Part shown: positions 33,180 to 43,200 of the stretch, in pieces
Position numbering within the stretch: position 1 is the stretch's first letter
Layout of the letters: every line of letters begins with the position of its first letter
Assembly (NCBI RefSeq): GCF_001467615.1
Contig: NZ_LNYA01000032.1
Location: 140,329-204,328, forward strand
Direction of reading: 5' to 3'
Length of the DNA stretch: 64,000 nt
Source of the DNA: Legionella erythra
GTDB lineage: Bacteria; Pseudomonadota; Gammaproteobacteria; Legionellales; Legionellaceae
Notes under the pieces: model-generated
Seen by the model: only the letters and a program-made list of their open reading frames with translations
Database searches by the model: none
What the model was told of the DNA's origin: nothing
Made by a program: the position numbers and the translations under genes

Positions 33180-35762
33180 ATGCGTATGGATAAGCTCACC
33201 TCCAAATTCCAAATGGCCCTAGCCGATGCCCAATCACTTGCCTTAGGCCGGGACAATGGATTTATTGAACCGGAGCACGTCTTGAAAGCCCTGCTCGATC
33301 AACAAGGCGGCAGCTGCCGTCCCTTGCTCAGCAAAGCCGGCGTCAACCTGCCCACGCTGAGAAACCTGCTCGACCAGGCTCTTGATAAACTGCCCAAAGT
33401 CAGTGGAACCGGCGGTGATATCCACATTTCCAACGCCTTAAACCGTCTCTTGAATTTAACCGACAAACTGTCGCAGCAACGCAAGGACAATTACATTTCC
33501 AGCGAACTCTTCGTACTCGCTGCCGTGAGCGAAGACGGCAATCTGGCTAAATTACTTAAACAGGCAGGTGCCAGCCAGCAAGGCATTGAAAAGGCCATTG
33601 AGGAAATCCGCGGCGGCGACAAGGTCACTGATCCCAATGCGGAAGAGCAGCGCCAGGCCCTGGAAAAATACACCCTGGATCTCACTGAACGCGCCGAACA
33701 GGGCAAACTGGACCCGGTCATCGGCCGTGATGATGAAATCCGCCGCACCATTCAGGTTCTGCAACGCCGCACCAAAAACAACCCGGTGCTCATTGGTGAA
33801 CCCGGGGTGGGCAAAACCGCAATCGTTGAGGGTCTTGCGCAGCGCATTGTCAACGGCGAAGTCCCGGAAGGATTAAAAGATAAACGCCTTTTATCGCTCG
33901 ACATGGGGGCCTTGATTGCCGGGGCTAAATTCCGCGGCGAATTTGAAGAGCGCCTGAAAGCCGTTTTAAACGATCTGGCCAAACAGGAAGGTCAAATCAT
34001 TCTCTTTATCGACGAATTACATACCATGGTTGGCGCCGGCAAAGCTGAAGGTGCCATGGATGCCGGCAACATGTTAAAACCAGCGCTCGCGCGCGGCGAA
34101 TTGCATTGCATTGGTGCGACCACGCTCGATGAATACCGTCAATACATTGAAAAAGATGCCGCCCTCGAACGGCGTTTCCAGAAAATCCTGGTTGATGAGC
34201 CCAGCGTGGAAGACACCATTGCCATCTTACGCGGGCTTAAAGAACGCTATGAAGTGCACCACGGCGTGGAAATCACCGATCCGGCGATTGTAGCGGCCGC
34301 GACCTTGTCGCATCGCTACATCACCGATAGGCAGCTTCCCGATAAGGCCATTGATCTCATTGATGAAGCCGGAAGCCAGATTCGCATGGAAATTGACTCC
34401 AAACCCGAAAGCCTGGATAAACTGGACAGACGGCTGATTCAGTTAAAAATTGAATGCGAAGCCTTAAAAAAAGAACACGATGACGCCTCTAAGAAGCGTT
34501 TGAACGATTTGCAGACCACCATCCGCGAACTTGAAAAAAATTACGCGGATCTCGAGGAAATCTGGACGTCTGAAAAAGCGGCCCTGCAAGGCGCCAACCA
34601 AATCAAGGAAGCGCTGGAGCAAGCCAAAATAGAACTGGATACCGCACGCCGCGCCGGAGATTTAACCCGCATGTCGGAGCTGCAATACGGCCGCATCCCC
34701 GAACTCGAAAAGCAATTGGCACAAGTTGGTGAAGGACAAAGCAGCAGCGATGCCAAGTTGTTCCGCAACAAGGTCACTGAAGAAGAAATTGCCGAGGTGG
34801 TATCCAAATGGACAGGCATCCCGGTGGCGAAAATGCTGGAAGGGGAAAGGGAAAAACTGCTGCATATGGAAGAAGCCCTGCACAAACGTGTCATCGGACA
34901 AAACGAGGCAGTTGATACCGTTTCCAATGCCATTCGCCGCTCCCGAGCCGGTTTAGCTGATCCTAATCGCCCCATTGGTTCCTTCCTGTTCCTAGGCCCA
35001 ACCGGGGTGGGTAAAACCGAATTGTGTAAAGCCTTAGCCGCGTTTCTTTTTGATACAGAAGAAGCGATGATTCGCATTGACATGTCCGAATTCATGGAAA
35101 AACATTCCGTGGCAAGGTTAATCGGGGCGCCTCCGGGCTATGTGGGTTATGAAGAAGGCGGTTACCTGACGGAGGCTGTCAGGCGTAGGCCCTATTCCGT
35201 GGTGCTCCTGGATGAGGTAGAAAAGGCGCACAGCGATGTGTTTAATATCCTGTTGCAAGTGATGGACGACGGCCGTTTGACGGATGGCCAGGGGCGCACT
35301 GTCGATTTTCGTAACACCGTGATTGTCATGACCTCGAACTTAGGCTCGCACTTGATTCAGGACATGGCGTCCAAATTAAACTACGAGCAGATGAAAACCG
35401 CGGTGATGGAAATTGTCGGACAGCATTTCAGGCCTGAATTCATTAACCGTATTGATGACAGCGTCGTTTTTCATCCGCTGGACAAGGCCCAAATCGCCAA
35501 CATTGCCGCCATTCAGATTCATTACCTTAAACAAAGGCTTGTTGCGCAGGATATTGGTCTTGAGGTGAGCGATGAAGCCCTGGACTATCTGGCGGAAGCC
35601 GGCTTTGATCCCGTCTATGGCGCTCGCCCGCTCAAACGAACCATTCAGCAAAAACTGGAAAACCCGCTCGCCCAGTCCATATTAACCGGGCAATTTACAC
35701 CAGGGCATACCATTGATGTGGTGCTTAAAGACGGACACCTTGCCTTTGAGCAGAAGCCTTAA
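33180..35762 (+). CDS. clpB: ATP-dependent disaggregase ClpB
   Basis: An 860-residue Hsp100 protein that rescues aggregated proteins with DnaK. In order: the N domain (residues 1-150), first AAA+ module with [13 protein letters not shown] (about 205) and Walker [14 protein letters not shown], the coiled-coil middle domain (about 400-525), and the second module with [14 protein letters not shown] (about 605) and [10 protein letters not shown]. The C terminus has the sensor 2 [11 protein letters not shown]. No ClpP-binding tripeptide loop is expected or seen. ATGs at 33180 and 33186 are both possible; AAGAGAG precedes them. Confidence 0.98.
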   Translation: MRMDKLTSKFQMALADAQSLALGRDNGFIEPEHVLKALLDQQGGSCRPLLSKAGVNLPTLRNLLDQALDKLPKVSGTGGDIHISNALNRLLNLTDKLSQQRKDNYISSELFVLAAVSEDGNLAKLLKQAGASQQGIEKAIEEIRGGDKVTDPNAEEQRQALEKYTLDLTERAEQGKLDPVIGRDDEIRRTIQVLQRRTKNNPVLIGEPGVGKTAIVEGLAQRIVNGEVPEGLKDKRLLSLDMGALIAGAKFRGEFEERLKAVLNDLAKQEGQIILFIDELHTMVGAGKAEGAMDAGNMLKPALARGELHCIGATTLDEYRQYIEKDAALERRFQKILVDEPSVEDTIAILRGLKERYEVHHGVEITDPAIVAAATLSHRYITDRQLPDKAIDLIDEAGSQIRMEIDSKPESLDKLDRRLIQLKIECEALKKEHDDASKKRLNDLQTTIRELEKNYADLEEIWTSEKAALQGANQIKEALEQAKIELDTARRAGDLTRMSELQYGRIPELEKQLAQVGEGQSSSDAKLFRNKVTEEEIAEVVSKWTGIPVAKMLEGEREKLLHMEEALHKRVIGQNEAVDTVSNAIRRSRAGLADPNRPIGSFLFLGPTGVGKTELCKALAAFLFDTEEAMIRIDMSEFMEKHSVARLIGAPPGYVGYEEGGYLTEAVRRRPYSVVLLDEVEKAHSDVFNILLQVMDDGRLTDGQGRTVDFRNTVIVMTSNLGSHLIQDMASKLNYEQMKTAVMEIVGQHFRPEFINRIDDSVVFHPLDKAQIANIAAIQIHYLKQRLVAQDIGLEVSDEALDYLAEAGFDPVYGARPLKRTIQQKLENPLAQSILTGQFTPGHTIDVVLKDGHLAFEQKP

Positions 35763-36208
35763 GCCCTGTTTTTTTGGATTCCGCGCATAACGCGCGGAAC
35801 GTAGCCGATTAGACTTAATCATGCGCGTTTGATGCGTAACTTAAAAAATGCAGTCAGCGCAAACAGCATGGTCATGTCAAGCCTCTTAAAGCATTCTTTT
35901 TGCCAACGTGCTGTCTTTATGCACAGCATCCATTTGCGCTTGAATCGAAGGATTCGGCAGGATTTAGCGCATAAAGCGCGGAACGTGGGCAATTAGATTT
36001 GAGCATGTGCGTTTGATGCGTAACCTAAAAAATGCAGTCAGCGCCAACAGCATGGTCATGTCAAGCCTCTTAAAGCATTCTTTTTGCCGACGTGCTGTGC
36101 TTTATGCACAGCATCCATTTGCGCTTGAATCGAAGGATTCGGCAGGATTTAGCGCATAAAGCGCGAAAACAAGGCGATTTGATTTAATCGTGCGCGCTTG
36201 ATGCGTAA
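35763..36208. other. Intergenic region after clpB, mostly tandem repeat
   Basis: No gene is supported. A short T run at 35769-35775 and a 7-bp palindrome (TCCGCGC and GCGCGGA, 35780-35798) follow the clpB stop. The rest is the 184-bp repeat described separately. Confidence 0.6.
35783..36208. repeat. 184-bp degenerate tandem repeat, two full copies and a partial
   Basis: Units begin at 35783, 35967 and 36152 with GCGCATAA. The first two are about 95 percent alike by eye; the third stops after about 57 bases at the 3' end of the next gene. Each full unit holds the palindromic start and a possible GCTGTGC/GCACAGC hairpin (intact in copy two, two bases missing in copy one). On the minus strand each has a short open stretch ending with MDAVHK plus a few residues, and then MTML-type codons, so it may be the duplicated 3' end of a lost gene. 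Confidence 0.85.
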
Positions 36209-37474
36209 CTAGACTGTAAAGGCCATATTTTCCTGGGGTTCATCGAGCTCTTTCAGCGTGGTCACCACATAGCCTTTTAAAATATCCCCTCTCCCCCAGG
36301 GTCCGGCTTTGATTTGCTCCTCCATGCCCGGAATTTTTAAGAAAAGCTCCATGTAAACAAAACCAAGCCGTAACGTTTCCTTGTCAAGCACATTGGAGGC
36401 ATTGATCGTCAACGCCTTATTGATGGTATCGATCAGCGCGTCATTCATTTTTTTTGCCAGATGATCCTCTGTGTCCACGGAAATTTCTTTAATTTTTTGC
36501 AACGTGGCCGCATATGCACCAAAGAGTACATGCTGTTTGTAGGTGCCTAATCGCACCATGAGTCGTTTTTCCAAATCACAACTCTTTGCGTCAGAACAAA
36601 CAAGATCTTCTTTTTTAATTTTTTCATTAAAAATCATCACTTTTTCCAACACAGGCAGCTCTTGCGGCTTGAGCTTTACAGCGTATTTTTTCCAAAACTC
36701 CCTGATCTCTTCCGGACTCAATTCCGGACTGTCAGCCATCGTGGCCCTTAATTCTTTAACCAGGTCAGGAAAGAGCAATTGGATGGGGCCCTCGATCCGA
36801 GTCAGGATTTCATCAATATTCTGGATAACCTGGAGATACCCTATTCGCTTTAGGATCGTCTCGCTGCCCGGTTTACGTTTGTCAATAAGGTGGCTTAATT
36901 TACTAAAAAACCCCTTATCCGATTTAATGTATTCATAGGTATCGGCAATTTTGTCCTGCTTTAAAAAGGTCTCATAGGCACTGCAGCAATCAAATACAGT
37001 CAAGTCATCCAGATCGTTATCACTGTTTAGCTGAAGCACTTCGGCCAGGGTTGTTTTTAATGCACAGTTTTCCGAATTGGAAGCCAGGGCAGAAATACCC
37101 TGATAAACAGCTTCCAGCCTTAAATAACGATAGATAATACTGCCTAATAAAATGCCGAAATATTTGACAGTCTCTTTTTCTTTGCCGTTTTCTGGTTCCG
37201 GCAAGGTTGTCCCCAATTGGGTAATGCAGGTAATTTGATTCAGGCGCAGCTCATCCGGTACAGTGTTGGTGAAGTAGGTAAGTGGGAACCACCCTGGGGT
37301 CTTTATTCGCGGTTTCTTTTTTACATTTTCTTCATACCTTCCCTTTAATTCGCTCCTCACTATTTTAAGTAACGCCGAATAGGGGCCTGGCTTATACCGT
37401 TTGGCGTAATTATTAAACAAGTCAATTAATTCACCTGTGGTTTTTTGCAGTTCCTCATACTTTGGTACCCGCAT
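36209..37474 (-). CDS. Unknown protein, candidate secreted effector
   Basis: I do not recognise this 421-residue, mostly helical, lysine- and glutamate-rich protein. It has no signal peptide or clear transmembrane segment. It starts MRVPKYEELQKTTGEL, weakly like the start of its upstream neighbour. Several Cys occur (FDCCSAYE, LVCSDAKSC). The C terminus is LKELDEPQENMAFTV, acidic and then hydrophobic, like Dot/Icm signals. GGGAGA is the ribosome site. It follows the 177-residue gene by 18 bp, so both probably share the PmrA-like promoter at 38150. Its stop lies against the truncated third copy of the 184-bp repeat. Confidence 0.75.
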   Translation of the reverse strand: MRVPKYEELQKTTGELIDLFNNYAKRYKPGPYSALLKIVRSELKGRYEENVKKKPRIKTPGWFPLTYFTNTVPDELRLNQITCITQLGTTLPEPENGKEKETVKYFGILLGSIIYRYLRLEAVYQGISALASNSENCALKTTLAEVLQLNSDNDLDDLTVFDCCSAYETFLKQDKIADTYEYIKSDKGFFSKLSHLIDKRKPGSETILKRIGYLQVIQNIDEILTRIEGPIQLLFPDLVKELRATMADSPELSPEEIREFWKKYAVKLKPQELPVLEKVMIFNEKIKKEDLVCSDAKSCDLEKRLMVRLGTYKQHVLFGAYAATLQKIKEISVDTEDHLAKKMNDALIDTINKALTINASNVLDKETLRLGFVYMELFLKIPGMEEQIKAGPWGRGDILKGYVVTTLKELDEPQENMAFTV

Positions 37475-37492
37475 ACCGTCTCCCTTCTATCA

Positions 37493-38026
37493 TTATATTC
37501 TCAATCCGGACAGGCAATCAGATACCATACCCAGACAACCGTGAGCATTTTTTTCTTCCACTACAGGACTTTGGATGATTATTTTCATATCATGGGGAAA
37601 AGCGGTATAGAGCGCATGGGGCTCTTCAAATTCCCTCTGTTGATAAACCCAGTCAGAAAATTTATCCAGTTCCGTGTAACATTCTTTGATGAAGTCTGCG
37701 CTGAATTCGCTGAACGATTTGATTTTCAGATGCGCATGAAGCAATTGAAGCAGGGTATTATCACCCAGAAGGGAAAGGCCACCATCATTTTTCCTGGCCA
37801 CGTAAATATACATTCCCATCAAGACTAATTTTTTTTCCTCATCACAGGCCTTGTAATGATTCAGACAAACCGCTGTTTTTTGAATCAGCAAGGCATCGGT
37901 ATAGGCTTGCGTGCATAACACCGAAGTAAAAAACATACAAACATAGGAATAACGTTTATCATGCGCCACAACCAGATTTTGGGGTAGCGTTGTCGCTTTC
38001 TCCAATAACTCCTTGTAATCTGGCAT
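37493..38026 (-). CDS. Unknown small helical protein
   Basis: A 177-residue protein not recognised by family. It begins MPDYKELLEKATTLPQNLVV and has seven cysteines, with a mildly hydrophobic helix at about 27-45 (YVCMFFTSVLCTQAYTDALL). The middle is helical (LLQLLHAHLKIKSFSEFSAD). A strong ribosome site GGAGGG lies before the ATG. It is the first of a two-gene unit with the 421-residue protein and has the same opening pattern (KYEELQKTTGEL versus YKELLEKATTL), so they may share an N-terminal module. Secretion is only suspected. Confidence 0.7.
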   Translation of the reverse strand: MPDYKELLEKATTLPQNLVVAHDKRYSYVCMFFTSVLCTQAYTDALLIQKTAVCLNHYKACDEEKKLVLMGMYIYVARKNDGGLSLLGDNTLLQLLHAHLKIKSFSEFSADFIKECYTELDKFSDWVYQQREFEEPHALYTAFPHDMKIIIQSPVVEEKNAHGCLGMVSDCLSGLRI

Positions 38027-38149
38027 GGCAATCCCTCCACGCTGGCTGTTAAGCGAGCATCGTCATTAAGGATGATAAAAAGTCCGTCCGTTATGTTGCC
38101 CATCAATCAACCACGTACATCGTGTAAACCCGTCGGTATTCTTTGAAAC

Positions 38150-38169
38150 TTTTTTAACATAGGGTTAAC
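38150..38169 (-). promoter_or_regulatory. Second PmrA-like tandem box
   Basis: On the minus strand GTTAACCCT and GTTAAAAAA are separated by two bases, again giving TTAA twice with an 11-bp period, as in the box at 665-684. It lies about 125 bases upstream of the two-gene unit. The outer bases match the consensus less well than at 665. Confidence 0.4.
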
Positions 38170-38254
38170 AAAAATACCAGAGTGCAGATATCTTGTTTAT
38201 CAGCACTTTCTTTTTTTATAACAACCTGCCAAAGAATTTGCAATAACCTTTGCT

Positions 38255-39634
38255 TTAAATCATAGGTGATGCGGACAGAAAACGCTCGTCAATCTGACGG
38301 ACCAGTTGCTGATGAATATTATCAAAACCACGATTACTCATAATCAACACGGCATCCCCAGGCTGCACCATCTTAACCAGGCTGGCAATGATGCTTTGGG
38401 TATCGGGCAGCAACTGGTAAGGACAAGTCCAGGTTTTGGCTAAGTCAGCGAGATTAAACTGCTGGGGATTTAAAACCAAAGCCCCATCGACTAATGCCAA
38501 AGCCCTGGCCATGTCTGCCGCATGCACACCGGAGCGCATGGTATACGAAGCAAACTCCATAACCGCAAAAATCCGTTGATGCCGCTGGCTTTGCTTTAAT
38601 GCCTCGATGGTTTTGCCAATGGCCGTCGGGTGATGGGCAAAATCATCATAGACGGTGATGCCATGACGATTGGATTTGACTTCCAGACGCCGCTTGACCG
38701 GTTGAAAACGGGCCAGGGCTTCGGCGGCAATCGTCGGCTCAACACCTGCGTGGGTACTGGCAGCGAGTGCCGCCAAGCCGTTTTCGATGTTAAAGCGGCC
38801 AATCAACGGCCATTTAACCTCGGCAACCGGTTTTTCCTGATGGTAAATGCGAAAGCTGTTGCCGCTTGCATCAAGCATTTCAGCCCGCCAATCAGCCGCG
38901 CCGTTAAGCGCGAATTCTTCCAGATTGGAATAAATGCCGCGGGCAACCACATCCTTTAAGGCCTCATCATCCCGGGGTTTAAGGACAGTTCCATTGGCTG
39001 GAATTGTCTTTAAGTAATAGTGGAACTGTTGCTTGATGGCGGCCAAATCCGTATAAATATCCGCGTGATCAAATTCCAGATTATTTAACACGGCAATCTG
39101 AGGCCGGTAATGCATCAATTTGGGCCGTTTATCAAAAAAGGCGCTGTCATACTCATCGGCCTCAATCACAAACCACTTCCCTGTTCCAAGTCTCGCACTG
39201 GTGGCAAAATTAGGAGCAACGCCGCCAATTAAAAACCCTGGATTTAAGCCGGCTTCCTGAAGAATATGGGCCAGCATGGAGGTGGTGGTGGTTTTCCCAT
39301 GGGTTCCTGCCACCGCGAGCACCCGGTAACGGGTTAAAATATGTTGCGCCAACCATTCCGGTCCCGACGTATACTGTTTGCCGTGATTGAGCACGGCTTC
39401 AAGGACTGGCACACCGCGCTTCATGGCATTCCCCACAATCACGCAATCAGCCGCCAATGCCCGGGCTGTATCTTCATAACCCTCAGACCATTCAATGCCT
39501 TTTGCCGCGAGCAAATCACTGACCGGTGGATAACAATTGGCGTCACAACCAGTTACTTGATACCCAGCCTCTCTCGCTAAAATAGCGAGTGCGCTCATGA
39601 AGGTTCCGCCTATTCCTAAAATGTGTAAATGCAT
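38255..39634 (-). CDS. mpl: UDP-N-acetylmuramate:L-alanyl-gamma-D-glutamyl-meso-DAP ligase
   Basis: A 459-residue Mur ligase that recycles the cell-wall tripeptide by joining it to UDP-MurNAc. LHILGIGGTFMSALAILARE is the nucleotide-binding start, GTHGKTTTTSMLAHIL the ATP loop, and VIEADEYDSAFFDKRPK the Mpl-specific region. VYDDFAHHPTAI is the usual C-terminal motif. It lies 7 bp after the small membrane protein gene and is far from the mraZ cluster. Confidence 0.95.
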   Translation of the reverse strand: MHLHILGIGGTFMSALAILAREAGYQVTGCDANCYPPVSDLLAAKGIEWSEGYEDTARALAADCVIVGNAMKRGVPVLEAVLNHGKQYTSGPEWLAQHILTRYRVLAVAGTHGKTTTTSMLAHILQEAGLNPGFLIGGVAPNFATSARLGTGKWFVIEADEYDSAFFDKRPKLMHYRPQIAVLNNLEFDHADIYTDLAAIKQQFHYYLKTIPANGTVLKPRDDEALKDVVARGIYSNLEEFALNGAADWRAEMLDASGNSFRIYHQEKPVAEVKWPLIGRFNIENGLAALAASTHAGVEPTIAAEALARFQPVKRRLEVKSNRHGITVYDDFAHHPTAIGKTIEALKQSQRHQRIFAVMEFASYTMRSGVHAADMARALALVDGALVLNPQQFNLADLAKTWTCPYQLLPDTQSIIASLVKMVQPGDAVLIMSNRGFDNIHQQLVRQIDERFLSASPMI

Positions 39635-39641
39635 GGTGCTC

Positions 39642-40184
39642 TCACCGTATGAAGGTCATGGTTAAAATGTTGGCCGCCAGTAAACCAAAACTGCACAAAA
39701 TGGCGGTTAGATAATCCGAATCCAGCGCCTGCCGATAAATATGGGCCGCCACTGAAAATTGCCATAATGTTAACACCAGAACCTTTAAAAGATAAATCAT
39801 GACCAAGAGGCGCATGCCAGCCTGGGTCATATCGGCGTTGGCGAGCAATGGTGTTAAAAAGACGATAATAAAACCCACCATCAGGATGATGAGATGGCAG
39901 ACCAGAAGGGTGGTTAAGGTTTGCAAAATGCGGTTTCGTTTACGGGTGACTGTCAGCAAAAGAGCCGTATAGCCATAGTAGGAAGCGACCAAGAGAATAG
40001 CCGCCAACATAGTGTCTGACAGGGGAAACTGATTTTTTAAATCCATCAATTCCCATTGCAGGGTGACAATCAGAAAATAAATCAGGATAGCCATAAACAG
40101 GATAAACAGCGAGTAAGGCGTATTGGCAGGGGTTTCCCTGAAGGTTGTCACACGCCAATATGTTTTTAAAATGGCAAGCCACAT
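39642..40184 (-). CDS. Membrane protein of unknown function (YIP1-like topology)
   Basis: A 180-residue protein with five hydrophobic helices: about 25-45 (YSLFILFMAILIYFLIVTLQ), 58-80, 90-112, 125-145 and 155-178. An amphipathic N terminus (WLAILKTYWRVTTFRETPAN) resembles the pattern of small Yip1-domain proteins. No catalytic motif is seen. It lies between yhdP and mpl on the same strand. Confidence 0.75.
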   Translation of the reverse strand: MWLAILKTYWRVTTFRETPANTPYSLFILFMAILIYFLIVTLQWELMDLKNQFPLSDTMLAAILLVASYYGYTALLLTVTRKRNRILQTLTTLLVCHLIILMVGFIIVFLTPLLANADMTQAGMRLLVMIYLLKVLVLTLWQFSVAAHIYRQALDSDYLTAILCSFGLLAANILTMTFIR

Positions 40185-40223
40185 TGATTAATCCCGGTTT
40201 AAGTTATGCTCTGCTTCCAGGGT

Positions 40224-43200
40224 TCACTGGTTTTTCTCTTTCCTGAAAATACTGACTTGCTGCACCACCGGTTGTTTCCACGGTCCTGATATTTTATAAG
40301 TATAGGCCCTGATTTTTTGCATACCCTGATTAATGATTTTGCTCGCTACCCAGGTAGCCACACCCGCCACCGGACCACCGGCAATGGTCGCGACAATGGG
40401 CAGGCTCGCCGTAATATGCGGCGACACCTGCAAATCCACATCGTAAAGTTGCCTTGCCAAATCGAGGCTGCCCTTCATGCTGGCATAGGCCACTGGACCA
40501 TCAATGTAACTGTCCTGCGTGCTTATCACGCCATTTCTTACCTCAAAACTGCCTTTCAGGATATCAAAGCTGTAGCCGTCATTTTTTAAATCGCTAAAAT
40601 CCAGTTTTAAGCGCCGTGGGATCGTTTGCAGGCTCAAGATGCTGAGTAATTTACCCAATCCCAGTTTTTCTTCTGTCTCCGGACTTAAATTGGTAATGCG
40701 GCCATGCTTGAAATAAAGCGCCATCGTTCCCCTGATTTTATTCAAGGCAAAATCCGTATACGACCCAGGCCAGGTACCCTTAAGCTCAATCTGGCCGAAA
40801 GAAGATTCCACCACCGGGCTGGTATGCCAATGCTTAAGGCTGCCCGCCAGATCATTAATCTGCATACCCACGCTGATTTGCGTTTGATTAATCTGTTTAT
40901 CCTGCTGCCACTGCCCCGTTGCCGTCAATTGATAGGCCGGGGTTTTGATTTTGCAATAATCCAGTTGCCAGGCATGCGGAACCCGCGTCATTTTTAAAGC
41001 CACTTGCCCAAGGTTTAAGTTGTCATAGCGAAAATCATTGATGCGTAAATCAAGATTGGGCATGTCGCTCACCTGCAATGCAGCGGGTTTGTCCTGCCTG
41101 TCTTTGGATTTATCCCAATAAAGATGGCCTAATACCCCGCTTAGCAAACGTTCTTTGATTTTGTAACGCAGATTGGCTTTTACCCGTTGCTGTTCGACTT
41201 CAATGGACCATTCATTGGCATTTAACCGGGTAGCCTGTACAGCCAAATCAGTATAATTGCGTTCAGCGATGCGCGCCTTCTTCAAACGCAAGTCAATAAA
41301 ACTGACCGCATCACTAAAACTTTCCTTACTGCGGGTAGCGGGCAATCTTGCCAGGGTATCAAGCCACTGACGCAAATCAAACGTTGCCAGGGAGCCCACA
41401 ATCTGCAAGCCCATTTGTTCCTGCCAGCGCGCGGTAGAACTGCCTAAACGGATTTCCCCTTTTTGCAGATGGAATTTTCCTTTCGGGCCGCTAAACCATA
41501 AATCCGCGCTGAGTCGTGCATCGTAATTGATACGAAAACGCAAGGCTTTATCTGGATTAAACTGGATGTCCACGGTTAACGGCGCTTTGCTGTCGGCGGT
41601 TTTGTTTAACGGGGGCGGCAAATCAATCCTTAAACCGCGCAAAGAGGATTTGATCTGAAACTGATCCAGATCCTGCTTATTCTCGGTTAAAACCAGCAGA
41701 CCCTCCAGCCAGAAATCACCCCGCATCAATTCAAAAATGGATAAATTTAATTTGTCGCGCAACAGGGCAATTGTCGTTTTGGCTTTAATTTTAACCTCGG
41801 TACGCGGGTTTTTGTCCCGTATGGACTGAATCAGCAGCGACACCGGGTTATTGAGCAGGGATGCCTGCAAACTGCTGTCAAGTACCCCTTCATGATCAAA
41901 TTGCAGGGAACCATTCAACTCGTTTAATTCAATGTTTTCAAGCGTGTGATTGACCTTGACCTGATTGTTCTTGAAAGTGATGTCGCCCAGCGCGAGAATG
42001 TCGTCATTTTCAGGATACAGCGCTGCTTCGAGTTGCAGATCGACGCTTAAAGGGCCGCTCATCTGCAGATTGGTCAATGCCGAAAGCTTTTTATTCAGCG
42101 GCGACGCCAGAACATAGTCCCGTGCCTTGCCGGCACTGGTATCCACTTTGGTATGCACCAGCAAGGTTTCACGGTTTAACCCCAGATTGTTGATAACGAC
42201 ATTGGCCTCATTTAAAAAAATGCCCTGCAAGTCGGCATAGACCACATCCGCGTTAAATGTGCGTTGATTGACCTGGATATAGGCTTCGATGTCCCTGGTC
42301 ACCGGCCACCTGGGGGCAAAAACCAAATCAACGCCGCTGACATGGCCATTGATTTCAAACACCCCTTCGGCTTTATCGTAAGGGAAATCGGCGCCGCGGC
42401 CATTGATATTGATATTGGCAACCATTTTATCGATGCGTTTCACATCATGTTTAAGCCAGGCATCCAGTTTGGGTTTAAGTGATTGGGCGGGTAGATAACG
42501 AAGCCAATGTTGCGCCTTGCTTGCCGATAGCGCGGCGGTCAAGGTGATGTGGCCTATGTCGTTTGCGGTCACATCATCCAGGACGCCATTGCCGCTAAAC
42601 AGCAAATCCTGATGCCTTAAGACCAATCGGTCCAAGCTTACGCGCAGGCCATGACTGAGTGTTTTCCAGTCCAAAACCGTATTGAGCGATAAAAAGGTCA
42701 CGGGAGGCTTGCCGGCGGGTTTAATAACGGTATGCTCACCGTCAATCTCCACATGCCCCTCATTTGGTTGCCAGCTCAACACGCCGGAAAGATTGTCTAC
42801 TCCCGGATAAGGGCCGAACGCTTCCCATCCAAGGGTACTAAATTGCGTCAGTAGAAAGATGGGGGCTTTGTTCCTGATATGCAGTCGGGTATCCTTCAGC
42901 ACACCCTGCGGTTTGATGGCTAACCAGGGCTTCAAGGATTCAGGCCAGGGAACATCCAGTGACAGCAGGGACTCCATGATTAATTGTTTGACATAAATTT
43001 TCCAGGCATTAAGTGGCCGTTGGTAGTCCACCAGGAATTGATTTTGCGGCCAGTGGCGATGATTAATTTCAAGCCCGACATGATCCCCGCTTAACTGCCA
43101 TCCCTCCTTCGTGCGTTGCCAGGCTAAATTCGCTTTAAAACGGTCCAGCCGGTTACTGCGTTGATCCTGATGATCATTCAACGTTAAACGATAGATATCT

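Noticed and set aside
34541-35095. 184-codon minus-strand frame inside clpB
   Set aside because: Serine-rich shadow of a highly conserved gene on the other strand.
35783-36208. CRISPR or attachment-site array
   Set aside because: Units are 184 bp long, contiguous and degenerate; no integrase or spacer pattern.
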